Positions 24,455-31,564 of a stretch of 31,564 bases of DNA are shown here, piece by piece (position 1 is the stretch's first letter; the number at the start of each line of letters is the position of its first letter). Origin of the DNA: Thermoplasmata archaeon (lineage in GTDB: Archaea; Thermoplasmatota; Thermoplasmata; UBA10834; DTMW01); NCBI GenBank assembly GCA_029858465.1, contig JAOUEZ010000001.1, forward strand, positions 1 to 31,564. Direction: 5' to 3'. The notes beneath the pieces are model-generated. The model had not been told where the DNA came from. It made no database searches and saw only the letters and a list, made by a program, of their open reading frames with translations. The position numbers and the translations under genes are program-made.

Positions 24455-24535
24455 TTAATCGAAGGCGTTCATAGAGGAAACTTCGCTGACGCCCTTGCCG
24501 GATGCTACGAAGAACCTGCTTGGTATGTTCATCAT
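24455..24535 (-). pseudogene. pdaD: Truncated pyruvoyl-dependent arginine decarboxylase relic
   Basis: On the minus strand ATG 24535 opens a 26-codon frame, MMNIPSRFFVASGKGVSEVS plus SMNAFD, ending in TAA at 24457-24455. The series IP-x-x-FFVASGKGVSEVSS-x-NAFD is the N-terminal signature of archaeal pyruvoyl-dependent arginine decarboxylase (agmatine and polyamine synthesis). An intact protein is about 150-190 residues and needs the Ser cleavage site that comes later; nothing like it follows in any frame before the end of the Fe-S gene. A TATA-like AGATATTTATCC lies about 25 bases upstream, so the promoter and first codons survive while the rest is lost. A new short peptide gene is less likely. 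Confidence 0.72.
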
Positions 24536-24634
24536 CACCACCCCATCATAATCCTGGATAAATATCTTGCAGCATCCAAAGGCGAATTGTTAATGAAGGG
24601 ATATCGACGATTGCGACATCAGCATCAGGTTAGA

Positions 24635-24643
24635 TTTATATGA
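24635..24643 (+). promoter_or_regulatory. TATA box for pit, leaderless start
   Basis: TTTATATGA lies with its centre about 24 bases before the GTG at 24662, so transcription should start at or within a few bases of the start codon. No ribosome binding site precedes the GTG. This is the arrangement of a leaderless archaeal transcript. Confidence 0.5.
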
Positions 24644-24661
24644 TAATGCATCAAGTCGTCT

Positions 24662-25711
24662 GTGCTTACCGTTACCAGCATCCTGATCATCACGATTATC
24701 GCAATATCACTGATAATCGTATTTTCTTTCACCAACGGATTTCATGACGCCAGCTCCATTGTCGCCACTATTATCTCATGCGGGGCCGCGTCTCCGCGCC
24801 TGGCAGTGATAATGGCAGGGTCCATGGTAATGGGAGGTGCGTTAATCAGCGGAGCTGCAGTTGCCTATACGATAGAAGGACTCGTGACCTTGAGCATAGG
24901 ATCCGCATATGTCTATGTCCTTGTTGCCGCAGCATCCGCTGCGGTCATTTGGAACCTCATAACCTGGAAATTCGGGCTCCCTTCGTCATCAACACAGGCA
25001 CTTGTTGGCGGACTCATCGGCGCCACTATAGTCGCCGGAGGCGCCGAGGGCATATTCTGGGGTTTTGATGAGCTGATAGGGTCGAATCACGAGATCGTGG
25101 GGTTCATGAAAATCTTATTGTTCCTGATAATCTCAGTACTGATAGGGCTTTCTCTCGGCTACTTGATCCAAAAGATTTCAAAGCTCTTACTTCGAAACGC
25201 GAAAAGAAAGGTAAACAAATCGATCAAGAAAGTGCAATGGGTGACCGCTGCGCTGCTCGCATTCAGCTATGGATCGAATGATTCACAGAAACAGATGGGC
25301 ATAATCGTCCTAATACTGCTTTCTGGAGGATATGTATCCACAATGGATATCCCGCTTTGGGTCAGAGTGATTTGCGGTGCCGCGATGCTCGCTGGAGTGA
25401 TAGGAGGGGGATGGCCGATCATGAAGACTCTTGGAAGGAGGATATATCCCATTGAGCCTATACACAGCCTGAATTCTCAGGTAGCCTCAACATCATCGAT
25501 ACTCGCTTCGACAATAGCAGGGGCGCCCATATCATCCACTCAAGTAGTGGCCTCGAGCATTGTCGGAGTCGGGGCCGCAGACAATCCTAAGATGCTGCAA
25601 TGGTCCGTCGGAAAAGATATGTTGATAGCATGGTTCCTCACAATACCAGCAGCAATGGCTTTGTCAATGCTGCTATATTATCCGCTGCACATCCTGCTGA
25701 CCGGCGGATGA
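24662..25711 (+). CDS. pit: Pit-family phosphate transporter
   Basis: The 349-residue membrane protein belongs to the inorganic phosphate transporter (PiT) family, which takes up phosphate with H+ or Na+. The paired family repeats are clear: FTNGFHDASSIVATII at the N-terminus, with SSSTQALVGGLIGA, and in the second half AFSYGSNDSQKQMGII with ISSTQVVASSIVGVG. A basic cytoplasmic loop (NAKRKVNKSIKK) separates the halves. The start is GTG 24662. A DUF47 gene follows after 15 bases, as is usual for pit in archaea and many bacteria. Confidence 0.93.
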   Translation: MLTVTSILIITIIAISLIIVFSFTNGFHDASSIVATIISCGAASPRLAVIMAGSMVMGGALISGAAVAYTIEGLVTLSIGSAYVYVLVAAASAAVIWNLITWKFGLPSSSTQALVGGLIGATIVAGGAEGIFWGFDELIGSNHEIVGFMKILLFLIISVLIGLSLGYLIQKISKLLLRNAKRKVNKSIKKVQWVTAALLAFSYGSNDSQKQMGIIVLILLSGGYVSTMDIPLWVRVICGAAMLAGVIGGGWPIMKTLGRRIYPIEPIHSLNSQVASTSSILASTIAGAPISSTQVVASSIVGVGAADNPKMLQWSVGKDMLIAWFLTIPAAMALSMLLYYPLHILLTGG

Positions 25712-25726
25712 GGAGAGAATGATCGT

Positions 25727-26365
25727 ATGAAAAAGCGAAAATCGGGAATCAACGGCATGATGGACAGGATATTTCCTCCGAAATATGATTTCTATGAGAT
25801 GCTTGAGGGACAATCCCAGACGGTCGCTCTTGGCACGGACGCTCTCCTAACATGGTTCAAGAAAGGCATTCTCTCAGACTCTGAAGAGATTGAGAAACGT
25901 GAGAATGCCCTTGACGAGATGAGGCACGACATGGAAACTCATCTGATGGAGGCTTTCACCACCCCGTTTGACCGTAGGGAGATATATAGCATCTCCCATC
26001 AGATGGGAGAAATACTCGATTTCTGCGTCTCAACCCATAAAGAAATGAAGGGATTCGATGTCGGCCCCGATGATGCAATAATATCGATGGCAAATTCGTT
26101 GAGCAAAGGGATGAAGAAATTTTCAGAGGCGATGCTTGTCCTGACAAAAGACCCAGCATTGTCAGAGACACTCATAAGGGAAATAAGGAGAAGCGAACAC
26201 GAGATCGAGAAGACATACATCGACGCGATGACGAAGCTGCTCCGCGGAGGAGATCCATTTATTGCGCTCAGGAAGAGGGAGATATACCATCATCTGAAGG
26301 ATGCGGGAAGATCGATGGGTACTGTCGCGGAAATCCTGCACAGAATCGTCGTCAGCATCGCATAG
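25727..26365 (+). CDS. DUF47 (PhoU-like) Pit accessory protein
   Basis: The 212-residue protein is nearly all alpha-helical, with the PhoU-like pattern of the DUF47/Pit accessory family: FFPPK-like IFPPKYDFYEMLEGQS at the N-terminus, TPFDRREIYSISHQMGEILD around residue 80, and EIYHHLKDAGRSMGTVAEIL near the end. Such proteins sit beside Pit transporters and are thought to control or assist them, with metal bound through the acidic helices. GGAGAG upstream and a 15-base gap from pit indicate one operon. Confidence 0.9.
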   Translation: MKKRKSGINGMMDRIFPPKYDFYEMLEGQSQTVALGTDALLTWFKKGILSDSEEIEKRENALDEMRHDMETHLMEAFTTPFDRREIYSISHQMGEILDFCVSTHKEMKGFDVGPDDAIISMANSLSKGMKKFSEAMLVLTKDPALSETLIREIRRSEHEIEKTYIDAMTKLLRGGDPFIALRKREIYHHLKDAGRSMGTVAEILHRIVVSIA

Positions 26366-26440
26366 AAGGATGTAAGGGAACCAGGAATAGTCTCAAAATT
26401 ATTGCAATATAATAAATTCTAATAAATAGGACCCCCTCGC

Positions 26441-26485
26441 GAATATTTTACCACAGGTCAACATCCTGTGATATGGGTAAATATA
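26441..26485. terminator. Nested inverted repeat between convergent genes
   Basis: CACAGG (26452-26457) and CCTGTG (26465-26470) are perfect complements around a 7-base loop. Outside them ATATTTTAC and GTAAATAT continue as imperfect arms, giving a two-tier hairpin. It lies between the ends of the DUF47 gene and the convergent acetyltransferase gene, so a transcription end or 3' stability element is the simplest reading. The remaining bases of this 181-base gap are AT-rich with no other structure that I can see. Confidence 0.4.
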
Positions 26486-26546
26486 GTTCATTCATTTAGT
26501 TAATCCTTTGCTAATCTGGCGCAGTGGAAATGAGGGTCTTTTTGCA

Positions 26547-27470
26547 CTAGCCGAATTCGAAGGCGCTCAATGCAAATGTGCCCTCGGTGAATCTATCGAC
26601 GGCCTTCTTCGATTTGACCATCCTATAGTTGTACAATTCGGTCTTGAAACCGGCGTTCGTGCAGATATTGTGAGCTAATTTATTGGAGGCAGGCACGCCG
26701 AGAATTGTCAATTTCCCAGCTGGCAATTCTGCAAGAACCGCGCCCAGCAGCCTTGATCCAATACCTTCATCAGAAACGCTCATTGTCCAGGGGCCTATGT
26801 CGCTCATGATGGGATTGGTCCTGCAAAGGATGAATGCAATCAACTTATCATTTTCGAAAAATCCTTTGGAACACCCAGGAAATTCTTCCAAAAGAACACT
26901 CAGAATATTCCGACGGTCGAATCCTGTAACGATGAGGTCCAGCCTGGACATTTCTCCTAAATCCGATCCTGTAAGATCCCTGATGTCATCATCCGAGGCG
27001 CCTTTCTTCATTCCCTCGGTAAGCATCGTTGTGAAAGTGTCCAAATTTTCGAGATATTTGAATCCGTGCTGGGCATAGAAATCCATTGCATTCTTGACAG
27101 AATATACATCGAGGATCTCGACCCCTCTCGAGTCCATTTCTCTGATGAGATGGTTAATCATAATCTTGCCGAGGCCTTTCCGGCGCCAAGCGCTATCGAT
27201 TACCACATGCCCGAGGACACATCTGTTGCCGGACAATGTTGCTGTTATCCCTCCGATGACTTTGTCATCAAATGTTGATACGATTGAAGTCCCAGGCGAC
27301 ACTTTTAGAATCCGCTGCAATTCGGATATGTCGTAATTCCATCCCTCGATGTTGATAAGCCTTAGAACCGCTTCGAGATCTCGACTCTCCATCGGCCTAA
27401 AAACCGCCCGATCATTCTCTCTGCCCATTCTCAGCCCATTAGGGGGAATGCCGAGGGGTAAGTTCTTCAT
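26547..27470 (-). CDS. Tandem GNAT acetyltransferase
   Basis: The 307-residue protein holds two GNAT-like domains. The first (about residues 22-150) has the acetyl-CoA pyrophosphate loop RRKGLGKIMINHL after a beta bulge (VLGHVVID) and a typical NAMDFYAQHGFKYL end. The second (about 160-290) is degenerate: GIGSRLLGAVLAEL replaces the loop, followed by ASNKLAHNICTNAGF. This resembles the two-domain proteins with a C-terminal Acetyltransf_18-type half. The substrate is unknown. It is not beside the aminomutase and does not look like the beta-lysine acetyltransferase AblB. ATG 27428 is an alternative start, because a TATA-like element (ATATACTAT, 27484-27492) would place the transcript start near or below 27470. 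Confidence 0.78.
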   Translation of the reverse strand: MKNLPLGIPPNGLRMGRENDRAVFRPMESRDLEAVLRLINIEGWNYDISELQRILKVSPGTSIVSTFDDKVIGGITATLSGNRCVLGHVVIDSAWRRKGLGKIMINHLIREMDSRGVEILDVYSVKNAMDFYAQHGFKYLENLDTFTTMLTEGMKKGASDDDIRDLTGSDLGEMSRLDLIVTGFDRRNILSVLLEEFPGCSKGFFENDKLIAFILCRTNPIMSDIGPWTMSVSDEGIGSRLLGAVLAELPAGKLTILGVPASNKLAHNICTNAGFKTELYNYRMVKSKKAVDRFTEGTFALSAFEFG

Positions 27471-27521
27471 TTCGCAAAAATAGTATATTCCTGATTCCTG
27501 TGCAACGGAAGGATGTCGTAC

Positions 27522-27881
27522 TCACGAAATCGATTGAAGGGCGATCGATATCACGATGGCTGCCAAAGATAATGCTGTCGCTATCATTCCGATCTTTTCG
27601 CGTCTGATGTATGAATACACGCAGATTGTCAGTAACCTGATGATGGGTGTGATTATTATTATGAAAATGCCAAGGCCGATGATGCCTTCTGGCCGAATCT
27701 TCAAAATAGAATCGAGAAGGCTCTGAAACGACATCGGAGTGCTCAGAGAACCCTCGGCCGAAGATAGAAGCATAGAGGCTATCCCGACCAAAAACAGCAG
27801 AATGGTGATTATTACAAGGATATACAGTATCTTGCGTAGAGTTGGGGATATCTCAGGAAGGTTCTCTTGTTTCATTTTCAT
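27522..27881 (-). CDS. DUF1634-like membrane protein paired with TauE
   Basis: The 119-residue protein has three membrane segments (about residues 17-40, 66-88, 96-116) with PTLRKILYIL before the first and GIIGLGIFIIIITPIIRLLT in the second. These features fit DUF1634, a family usually encoded next to TauE/SafE transporters. It begins one base after the tauE stop, with GGGAGG inside the tauE end, so translation is probably coupled. A partner or regulatory role for the transporter is inferred from this pairing only. Confidence 0.82.
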   Translation of the reverse strand: MKMKQENLPEISPTLRKILYILVIITILLFLVGIASMLLSSAEGSLSTPMSFQSLLDSILKIRPEGIIGLGIFIIIITPIIRLLTICVYSYIRREKIGMIATALSLAAIVISIALQSIS

Positions 27882-27882
27882 C

Positions 27883-28734
27883 TTATAACCATCCTCCCGC
27901 TCTCAGAAACATCATTATTGAAATCACGACGAGAAGTATAGAGAAACCTATCCTCAGCGAGCCGCCCCTTATTCTTCCTAAATATTTCGTCCCAATTATT
28001 GCGCCTATGAATACTCCTATCGACGCCGCTGCAGTAATCAATGGAGCGATGAGATCGTTTGAAAGATACAGAAGGGCGCCGGCAACTGCGGTCACCCCAA
28101 TTATGAAATTACTTGTGGCAGAAGCCGCCTTCATCGGGACGCCCATGAGGACATTCATGGCAGGAACATTAACAATCCCTCCGCCAACCCCTATGAGCCC
28201 TGATAGATTACCAGCGATGAATCCTGCACCTGCGCCAATATGAGGCTTAACAATGCCGTATTCCACCATTTGACCGGAACAATCATCAAGATATTTGCCG
28301 TTGAAGATCGATCTCTTGGAGATTAATCCGCCTTGTCTTTCATCATCACTGCATTTTTCGCCTGGGTGCTCCTTGACTCTCCACATGTAATATGCCGTAT
28401 AGAGCAGAACTGTGGCGAAGATTGCCTCGATCACGAACGCCTGCAGCTGGAACGCTATAACTGCACCGACAACGGCCCCGATTATCGAGAAAAACTCGAT
28501 GAAGACTCCAAGATTGATATTTATGAATCCCTCCTTCAGATAGCGGGACGTGGATGTCGACGATGTCACAATCACGGTTACCAAGCTTGTCGCCGCCGCC
28601 ACTTTGATTTCAATGCCAAATGCAAGCGTCATCACGGGCACAAGGAAGACACCGCCGCCGATGCCGAGAAGGGATGCAATAACGCCGATAAGTATCGAGA
28701 ACAGTATCAGCAACAGCAGGTCGACAAGGAGCAG
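27883..28734 (-). CDS. TauE/SafE-family transporter, apparent CTG start
   Basis: The protein has about eight membrane segments and two copies of the family repeat: ASLLGIGGGVFLVPVMTL with AAATSLVTVIV, then LIGVGGGIVNVPAMNVLMG with ASATSNFIIGV. Members export or import sulfite, sulfoacetate or other organic anions; the substrate is not readable. The open frame runs back to an ATG at 28872 inside the upstream gene, but that adds 46 polar residues that do not look like TauE. GGAGGG (28746-28741), six bases, then CTG 28734 gives a 283-residue protein starting LLLVDLLLLILF, as expected for the family. TATA-like AAAATATATTG at 28793-28783 lies downstream of the ATG, supporting the shorter start. 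TTG 28713 is a second option. Confidence 0.85.
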   Translation of the reverse strand: MLLVDLLLLILFSILIGVIASLLGIGGGVFLVPVMTLAFGIEIKVAAATSLVTVIVTSSTSTSRYLKEGFININLGVFIEFFSIIGAVVGAVIAFQLQAFVIEAIFATVLLYTAYYMWRVKEHPGEKCSDDERQGGLISKRSIFNGKYLDDCSGQMVEYGIVKPHIGAGAGFIAGNLSGLIGVGGGIVNVPAMNVLMGVPMKAASATSNFIIGVTAVAGALLYLSNDLIAPLITAAASIGVFIGAIIGTKYLGRIRGGSLRIGFSILLVVISIMMFLRAGGWL

Positions 28735-28740
28735 GTAGCA

Positions 28741-28793
28741 CCCTCCAAGAGTATTTCTGGTATACCCTATTGTCGCAGGCTCAATATATTTTG
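28741..28793 (-). promoter_or_regulatory. Promoter and ribosome binding site of tauE
   Basis: The minus strand shows AAAATATATTGA (28793-28782), expected to start transcription near 28760, and then GGAGGG (28746-28741), six bases before the CTG at 28734. Together they form a consistent initiation region lying entirely downstream of the ATG that opens the reading frame. Confidence 0.5.
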
Positions 28794-28804
28794 TCCGCGT
28801 CAGA

Positions 28805-29623
28805 TCATATGGACCAAGGATTCTCAAGCACATACGACGGGAAATCTTCCGAGGTCTTCCCCGTGGTGGCATATCTGTAGAGCGCTGCCATGAGCACTGC
28901 GCTGACCGCTGACTGAAGAATCCCTATGAACACCCAATATATGACTGCTATTGCGATTCCGATTAAAAGGCCGGTCAGACTCCCGATAGCAATACCTGTA
29001 AAGATGAACAGCAGACCTACTAGGGCGAGGAGGAAGAATATCAATCCTATGCCCAGATTTGAGATGAGCGCCTCGCCCCATGATTGTTTCAGAATGCTTG
29101 CTGATCTCTTGATGGCCTTGAGGGGCGTCAGTTTCTCGGCGGCGATCACAGGAACGACGAAATATGTGGCTATTGACCAGGCCAGACCGACAAGACCGAT
29201 GACGATTCTCCCAATGAATCCGGCCTTCTGCTCAAGCGCGCGAAGGATGAGCCCAACAGTGGCGGTGACGAGCGCCCACATGAGGATATATTTGATTCTC
29301 TCTGCGGCGAATCGGAAGCCGTATTTCAGATTAGGATCTCCGCCATCAAGCCTCAGGAGCGCGCATCCGACAATAGCAACGTTGAAGAAGATCGCAACGA
29401 AGAATGAAACGAAATAGAACAATATCCAGAATATGTAGAATGCGGCATCGAGATCCTGGGATGATGTTATATCCCCCATGAGAAAGACAGGCAGAAGGAA
29501 TGATGCTGCGACTGCCATTATCAGCAGTCCAGAAATCAGTGGAAAAATCAAAAGCTCCTTGTCCTTTCGTATCACGCGGAAGCTCAGTTTTGTCAGCTCG
29601 ATACCCCTTGAAAACCTTCCCAA
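28805..29623 (-). CDS. DUF6159-like multi-pass membrane protein
   Basis: The 272-residue protein has about six membrane segments. It begins GRFSRGIELTKLSFRVIRKD, a short amphipathic lead before the first helix, and contains the mid-protein motif AEKLTPLKAIKRSASILKQS between helices. The layout resembles the DUF6159 family of unknown function and, more loosely, glycerophosphodiester-phosphodiesterase-like membrane domains. The start is TTG 29623, with GGTGTGA upstream. The C-terminus (PSYVLENPWSI) stops 70 bases before the tauE start. There is no functional evidence. Confidence 0.68.
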   Translation of the reverse strand: MGRFSRGIELTKLSFRVIRKDKELLIFPLISGLLIMAVAASFLLPVFLMGDITSSQDLDAAFYIFWILFYFVSFFVAIFFNVAIVGCALLRLDGGDPNLKYGFRFAAERIKYILMWALVTATVGLILRALEQKAGFIGRIVIGLVGLAWSIATYFVVPVIAAEKLTPLKAIKRSASILKQSWGEALISNLGIGLIFFLLALVGLLFIFTGIAIGSLTGLLIGIAIAVIYWVFIGILQSAVSAVLMAALYRYATTGKTSEDFPSYVLENPWSI

Positions 29624-29757
29624 GAAATCACACCCGGTCAGAACCGGAGCGGATAATTGACATATGATGTAATTAATGATATTGCGAACTGGAAAAAGAT
29701 TGTTTTCTTAATTGGCATGAAAAAGCTTTAATCCCGCCGATTCCTGAGCATCAAATC

Positions 29758-31053
29758 GTGTTTGAGGATATTTGGGCTGCGCTCGTCGGCGACATATGGT
29801 TTGAGCTCACTCTGCTCTTAGCAATCGCTATAGCAACGAATTTCCTTTTTGCCAGGTTCGGACAGCCGAAAATCATCGGACAGATATTGCTTGGAATTGC
29901 TATTGGGCCGAGCTTTCTGGGCCTCATCACTGTCAGCGAATCTCCAGACAGCGGAGATATCGTGAGATTCCTCGGCCTATTGGGAGCGATAATACTTCTT
30001 TTCATGATCGGGTTGGAATGCAAGATAAAGGAGATCTACACCAAGCGGGCGATCATTATTGCTTTGGGAGGCGTCATTGTCCCCTGGATAGGAGGCTTCT
30101 TACTTGCAATATTCATGTTGCCTACGCCGGATCCTATCCTATATCCTAACATTACGATTTTTGCAGAATCCGTTTTCATAGGAGCCGCATTGGTCGCAAC
30201 GAGCGTCGCTATCACTGCCGGTGTCATGAAAGAGATGGGAATCATCAGCTCTAATGTTGCAAAGACAATATTGGGTGCTGCGGTAGTCGACGACGTTCTC
30301 GGTATGATAGTGCTCGCAATATCTAGAGGTCTCTCAACAGGAACTGGCATTGACGCTCTAGAGCTTCTTTGGGTCATTCTGATTGCAATAATATTCGTTG
30401 CGGTAGGCGCTTACGTTGGTTCAAGATATCTCTCGAAGCTGATCATCAGAATAGAGGAGAGAGGCTCCCAAAATAAACTGCCCGAAAGCGGATTCCTTGT
30501 AGCGCTATCATTCGCTTTTCTATACGCGTTCATTGCAGAGACCATCGGAATCTCGGCCATCGTAGGAGCCTTCGTCGCTGGAACCAGTCTTGCCGGTTGC
30601 CAATACGCCCCAAAGTTCAGGGAGAGAACGACTGTTCTGGAATGGGTGTTCGCGCCAATATTCTTCCTTTCTATGGGTGTACTTGTCAATCTCGCGATGC
30701 CTGACTCGATGTGGGCATTCGCAATCATTCTCATCATAGTGGCATTCTTCACAAAGGTCATAGGTTGCGGATTTCCGGCACGGAGATTAGGAATGTCGAA
30801 AGATGAGTCATTGTCGATAGGAGTCGGAATGGCCCCACGGCTTGAGGTGGCGATGATAATTGCGCTTTATGGTCTGACTGCGGGCATCATTACACGCGAT
30901 GTTTATTCTGTGATAGTCGTAATGGGTGTCGTGACTGCACTGTTCACGCCGTCAATACTAAGAAGGACTATGAAGAATGTTCCGAAATCTCCGGAAATGT
31001 GCGAGCCGAAAGAGTTGAAGAGGAAATATTATGAAAAAATTGAATTTGAATGA
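29758..31053 (+). CDS. Second CPA2-family cation/proton antiporter
   Basis: The 431-residue membrane protein is a clear paralogue of the one encoded at 14671-15921, sharing PKIIGQ near residue 38, LVATSVAITAGV, ILGAAVVDDV with the Asp-Asp pair (178-179), SGFLVALSFAFLYAFIA and ISAIVGAFVAGTS. The Asp pair predicts electrogenic Na+/H+ exchange. It differs in having a longer loop (LPTPDPILYPN) and a charged tail. The start is GTG 29758, about 29 bases after AAGCTTTAAT with no ribosome site, suggesting a leaderless message. The last 23 bases overlap the cupin gene, so both are probably co-transcribed. Confidence 0.88.
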   Translation: MFEDIWAALVGDIWFELTLLLAIAIATNFLFARFGQPKIIGQILLGIAIGPSFLGLITVSESPDSGDIVRFLGLLGAIILLFMIGLECKIKEIYTKRAIIIALGGVIVPWIGGFLLAIFMLPTPDPILYPNITIFAESVFIGAALVATSVAITAGVMKEMGIISSNVAKTILGAAVVDDVLGMIVLAISRGLSTGTGIDALELLWVILIAIIFVAVGAYVGSRYLSKLIIRIEERGSQNKLPESGFLVALSFAFLYAFIAETIGISAIVGAFVAGTSLAGCQYAPKFRERTTVLEWVFAPIFFLSMGVLVNLAMPDSMWAFAIILIIVAFFTKVIGCGFPARRLGMSKDESLSIGVGMAPRLEVAMIIALYGLTAGIITRDVYSVIVVMGVVTALFTPSILRRTMKNVPKSPEMCEPKELKRKYYEKIEFE

Positions 31054-31372
31054 CATCCAAGGAACATCACCGGAAGGTACAAAGGGCGTGGATTTCAGAC
31101 CGTTGTTGACGGACAATGTAAAAGCACCGAATTTCTACATGAGGATTTTTTCAATCTCGCCTGGAGGGCACACTCCAAAACACAACCATTCTTGGGAGCA
31201 TGAGGTTTTCGTGATCGAGGGATCGGGTAAGATTGTCTTAAAGAATGGAGAAGAAAAATTGTCGCCGGGAGATGCCGTATTCGTCGAGCCAAATGAGCTT
31301 CATCAGTTCGTAAACTCAGGCGATTCCGTGATGAGGATGATATGTGTCATCCCGAAGCCAAAGAATGATTAG
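31031..31372 (+). CDS. Small cupin-domain protein
   Basis: The 113-residue product is a single cupin barrel. Motif 1 is GGHTPKHNHSWEHEVFVIEGSG with the His-x-His, Glu-His metal ligands (HNHSWEHE), and motif 2 is PGDAVFVEPNELHQFVN with the later His. All four expected metal ligands are present, so a mononuclear metal site is likely. Small cupins of this kind have many roles (isomerase, dioxygenase, sensing), so I assign none. GAGGAA before ATG 31031, and the overlap with the end of the antiporter gene, suggest translational coupling. Confidence 0.88.
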   Translation: MKKLNLNDIQGTSPEGTKGVDFRPLLTDNVKAPNFYMRIFSISPGGHTPKHNHSWEHEVFVIEGSGKIVLKNGEEKLSPGDAVFVEPNELHQFVNSGDSVMRMICVIPKPKND

Positions 31373-31429
31373 ATTCACCAAAAGATTAATTTTAGTTGAT
31401 TTGTTACAGATAAAGAGAGGAGTGAGAGC

Positions 31430-31564
31430 TTGACAAAGATGCTGATTTGCTATTATTCCAGGTCTGGCAATACGAAAGCCATGGCGATGAAGATCGCCGA
31501 GGGGGCAGGAAGTAAAAAGATCACAGTAGATGTCAAGAAGGTCTCGGAGACAAAGGCCGCTGAC
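31430..31564 (+). CDS. Flavodoxin-like protein, 5' part
   Basis: The frame from TTG 31430 is open to the window end (45 codons). It begins TKMLICYYSRSGNTKAMAMK, with the FMN phosphate-binding loop (YSRSGNTKAMA) of flavodoxins and WrbA/NADPH-dependent FMN reductase-like proteins directly after the first strand. AGAGGAGTGAG upstream supports the TTG start. The next strand (KITVDVKKVSE) also fits. The 3' end lies outside the window, so the subfamily is not determinable. Confidence 0.75.
   Translation, partial: MTKMLICYYSRSGNTKAMAMKIAEGAGSKKITVDVKKVSETKAAD

Noticed and set aside
24778..25068. Arg/Cys-rich plus-strand frame inside pit
   Set aside because: It is an out-of-frame shadow of the pit coding sequence with implausible composition.
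26452..26470. CRISPR-like repeat
   Set aside because: It is a single inverted repeat with no direct repeats or regularly spaced spacers.
28735..28872. 46-residue N-terminal extension of tauE from ATG 28872
   Set aside because: It overlaps the upstream gene, precedes the TATA box and has no TauE-like or signal-peptide character.

Overview
The window is archaeal chromosomal DNA. An Sm-like (LSm) gene, a ribosomal protein L37e gene and purF lie in the order common in euryarchaea. TATA boxes sit about 25 bases before likely starts, some starts look leaderless, TTG and GTG starts are common, and the tRNA has no encoded CCA. A Thermoplasmatota-like euryarchaeon is my best guess; that is inference, not a placement.

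Layout. 1-3.5 kb: a class III aminotransferase (-), then lsm, rpl37e, purF and tRNA-Ala(GGC) (+). 3.7-4.4 kb: a GAF-like protein of unknown role. 4.4-10.9 kb: a complete tryptophan operon on the minus strand, trpE-G-(D-C fusion)-F-B-A, with 4-base stop/start overlaps at four of its five junctions and a promoter flanked by two TGTACA-type boxes. 11.1-14.7 kb: a divergent 1181-residue protein that joins a phosphohistidine-type ATP-dependent phosphotransferase to a C-terminal lipocalin-like domain. 14.7-15.9 kb: a CPA2 antiporter. 16-17.7 kb: an arsenic cluster (small Cys-rich protein, ferredoxin, ACR3 arsenite pump). 17.8-18.7 kb: corA. 18.8-20.1 kb: a KamA-family radical SAM aminomutase whose substrate-site residues fit glutamate rather than lysine. 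20.4-21.7 kb: a CPA1 antiporter. 21.7-24.4 kb: an Lrp-type regulator with a Cys-rich tail, divergent from hcp and an Fe-S partner gene. 24.4-24.5 kb: a truncated pyruvoyl arginine decarboxylase relic. 24.7-26.4 kb: Pit phosphate transporter and its DUF47 partner. 26.5-29.6 kb: tandem GNAT protein, DUF1634/TauE pair and a DUF6159-like membrane protein. 29.8-31.6 kb: a second CPA2 antiporter, a cupin, and the start of a flavodoxin-like gene.

The second half is dominated by ion and solute handling: three cation/proton antiporters, CorA, Pit, TauE, ACR3, and a predicted beta-glutamate (osmolyte) synthase. The points most worth following are the kinase-lipocalin fusion, the predicted glutamate 2,3-aminomutase, two genes (trpA, tauE) that both appear to start at CTG behind GGAGGG plus six bases, the trpD-trpC fusion, the TRP-box-like trp promoter, the Lrp/hcp pair and the pdaD relic. 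No CRISPR array, insertion sequence or phage gene was seen, and no stretch over 300 bases lacks a gene.
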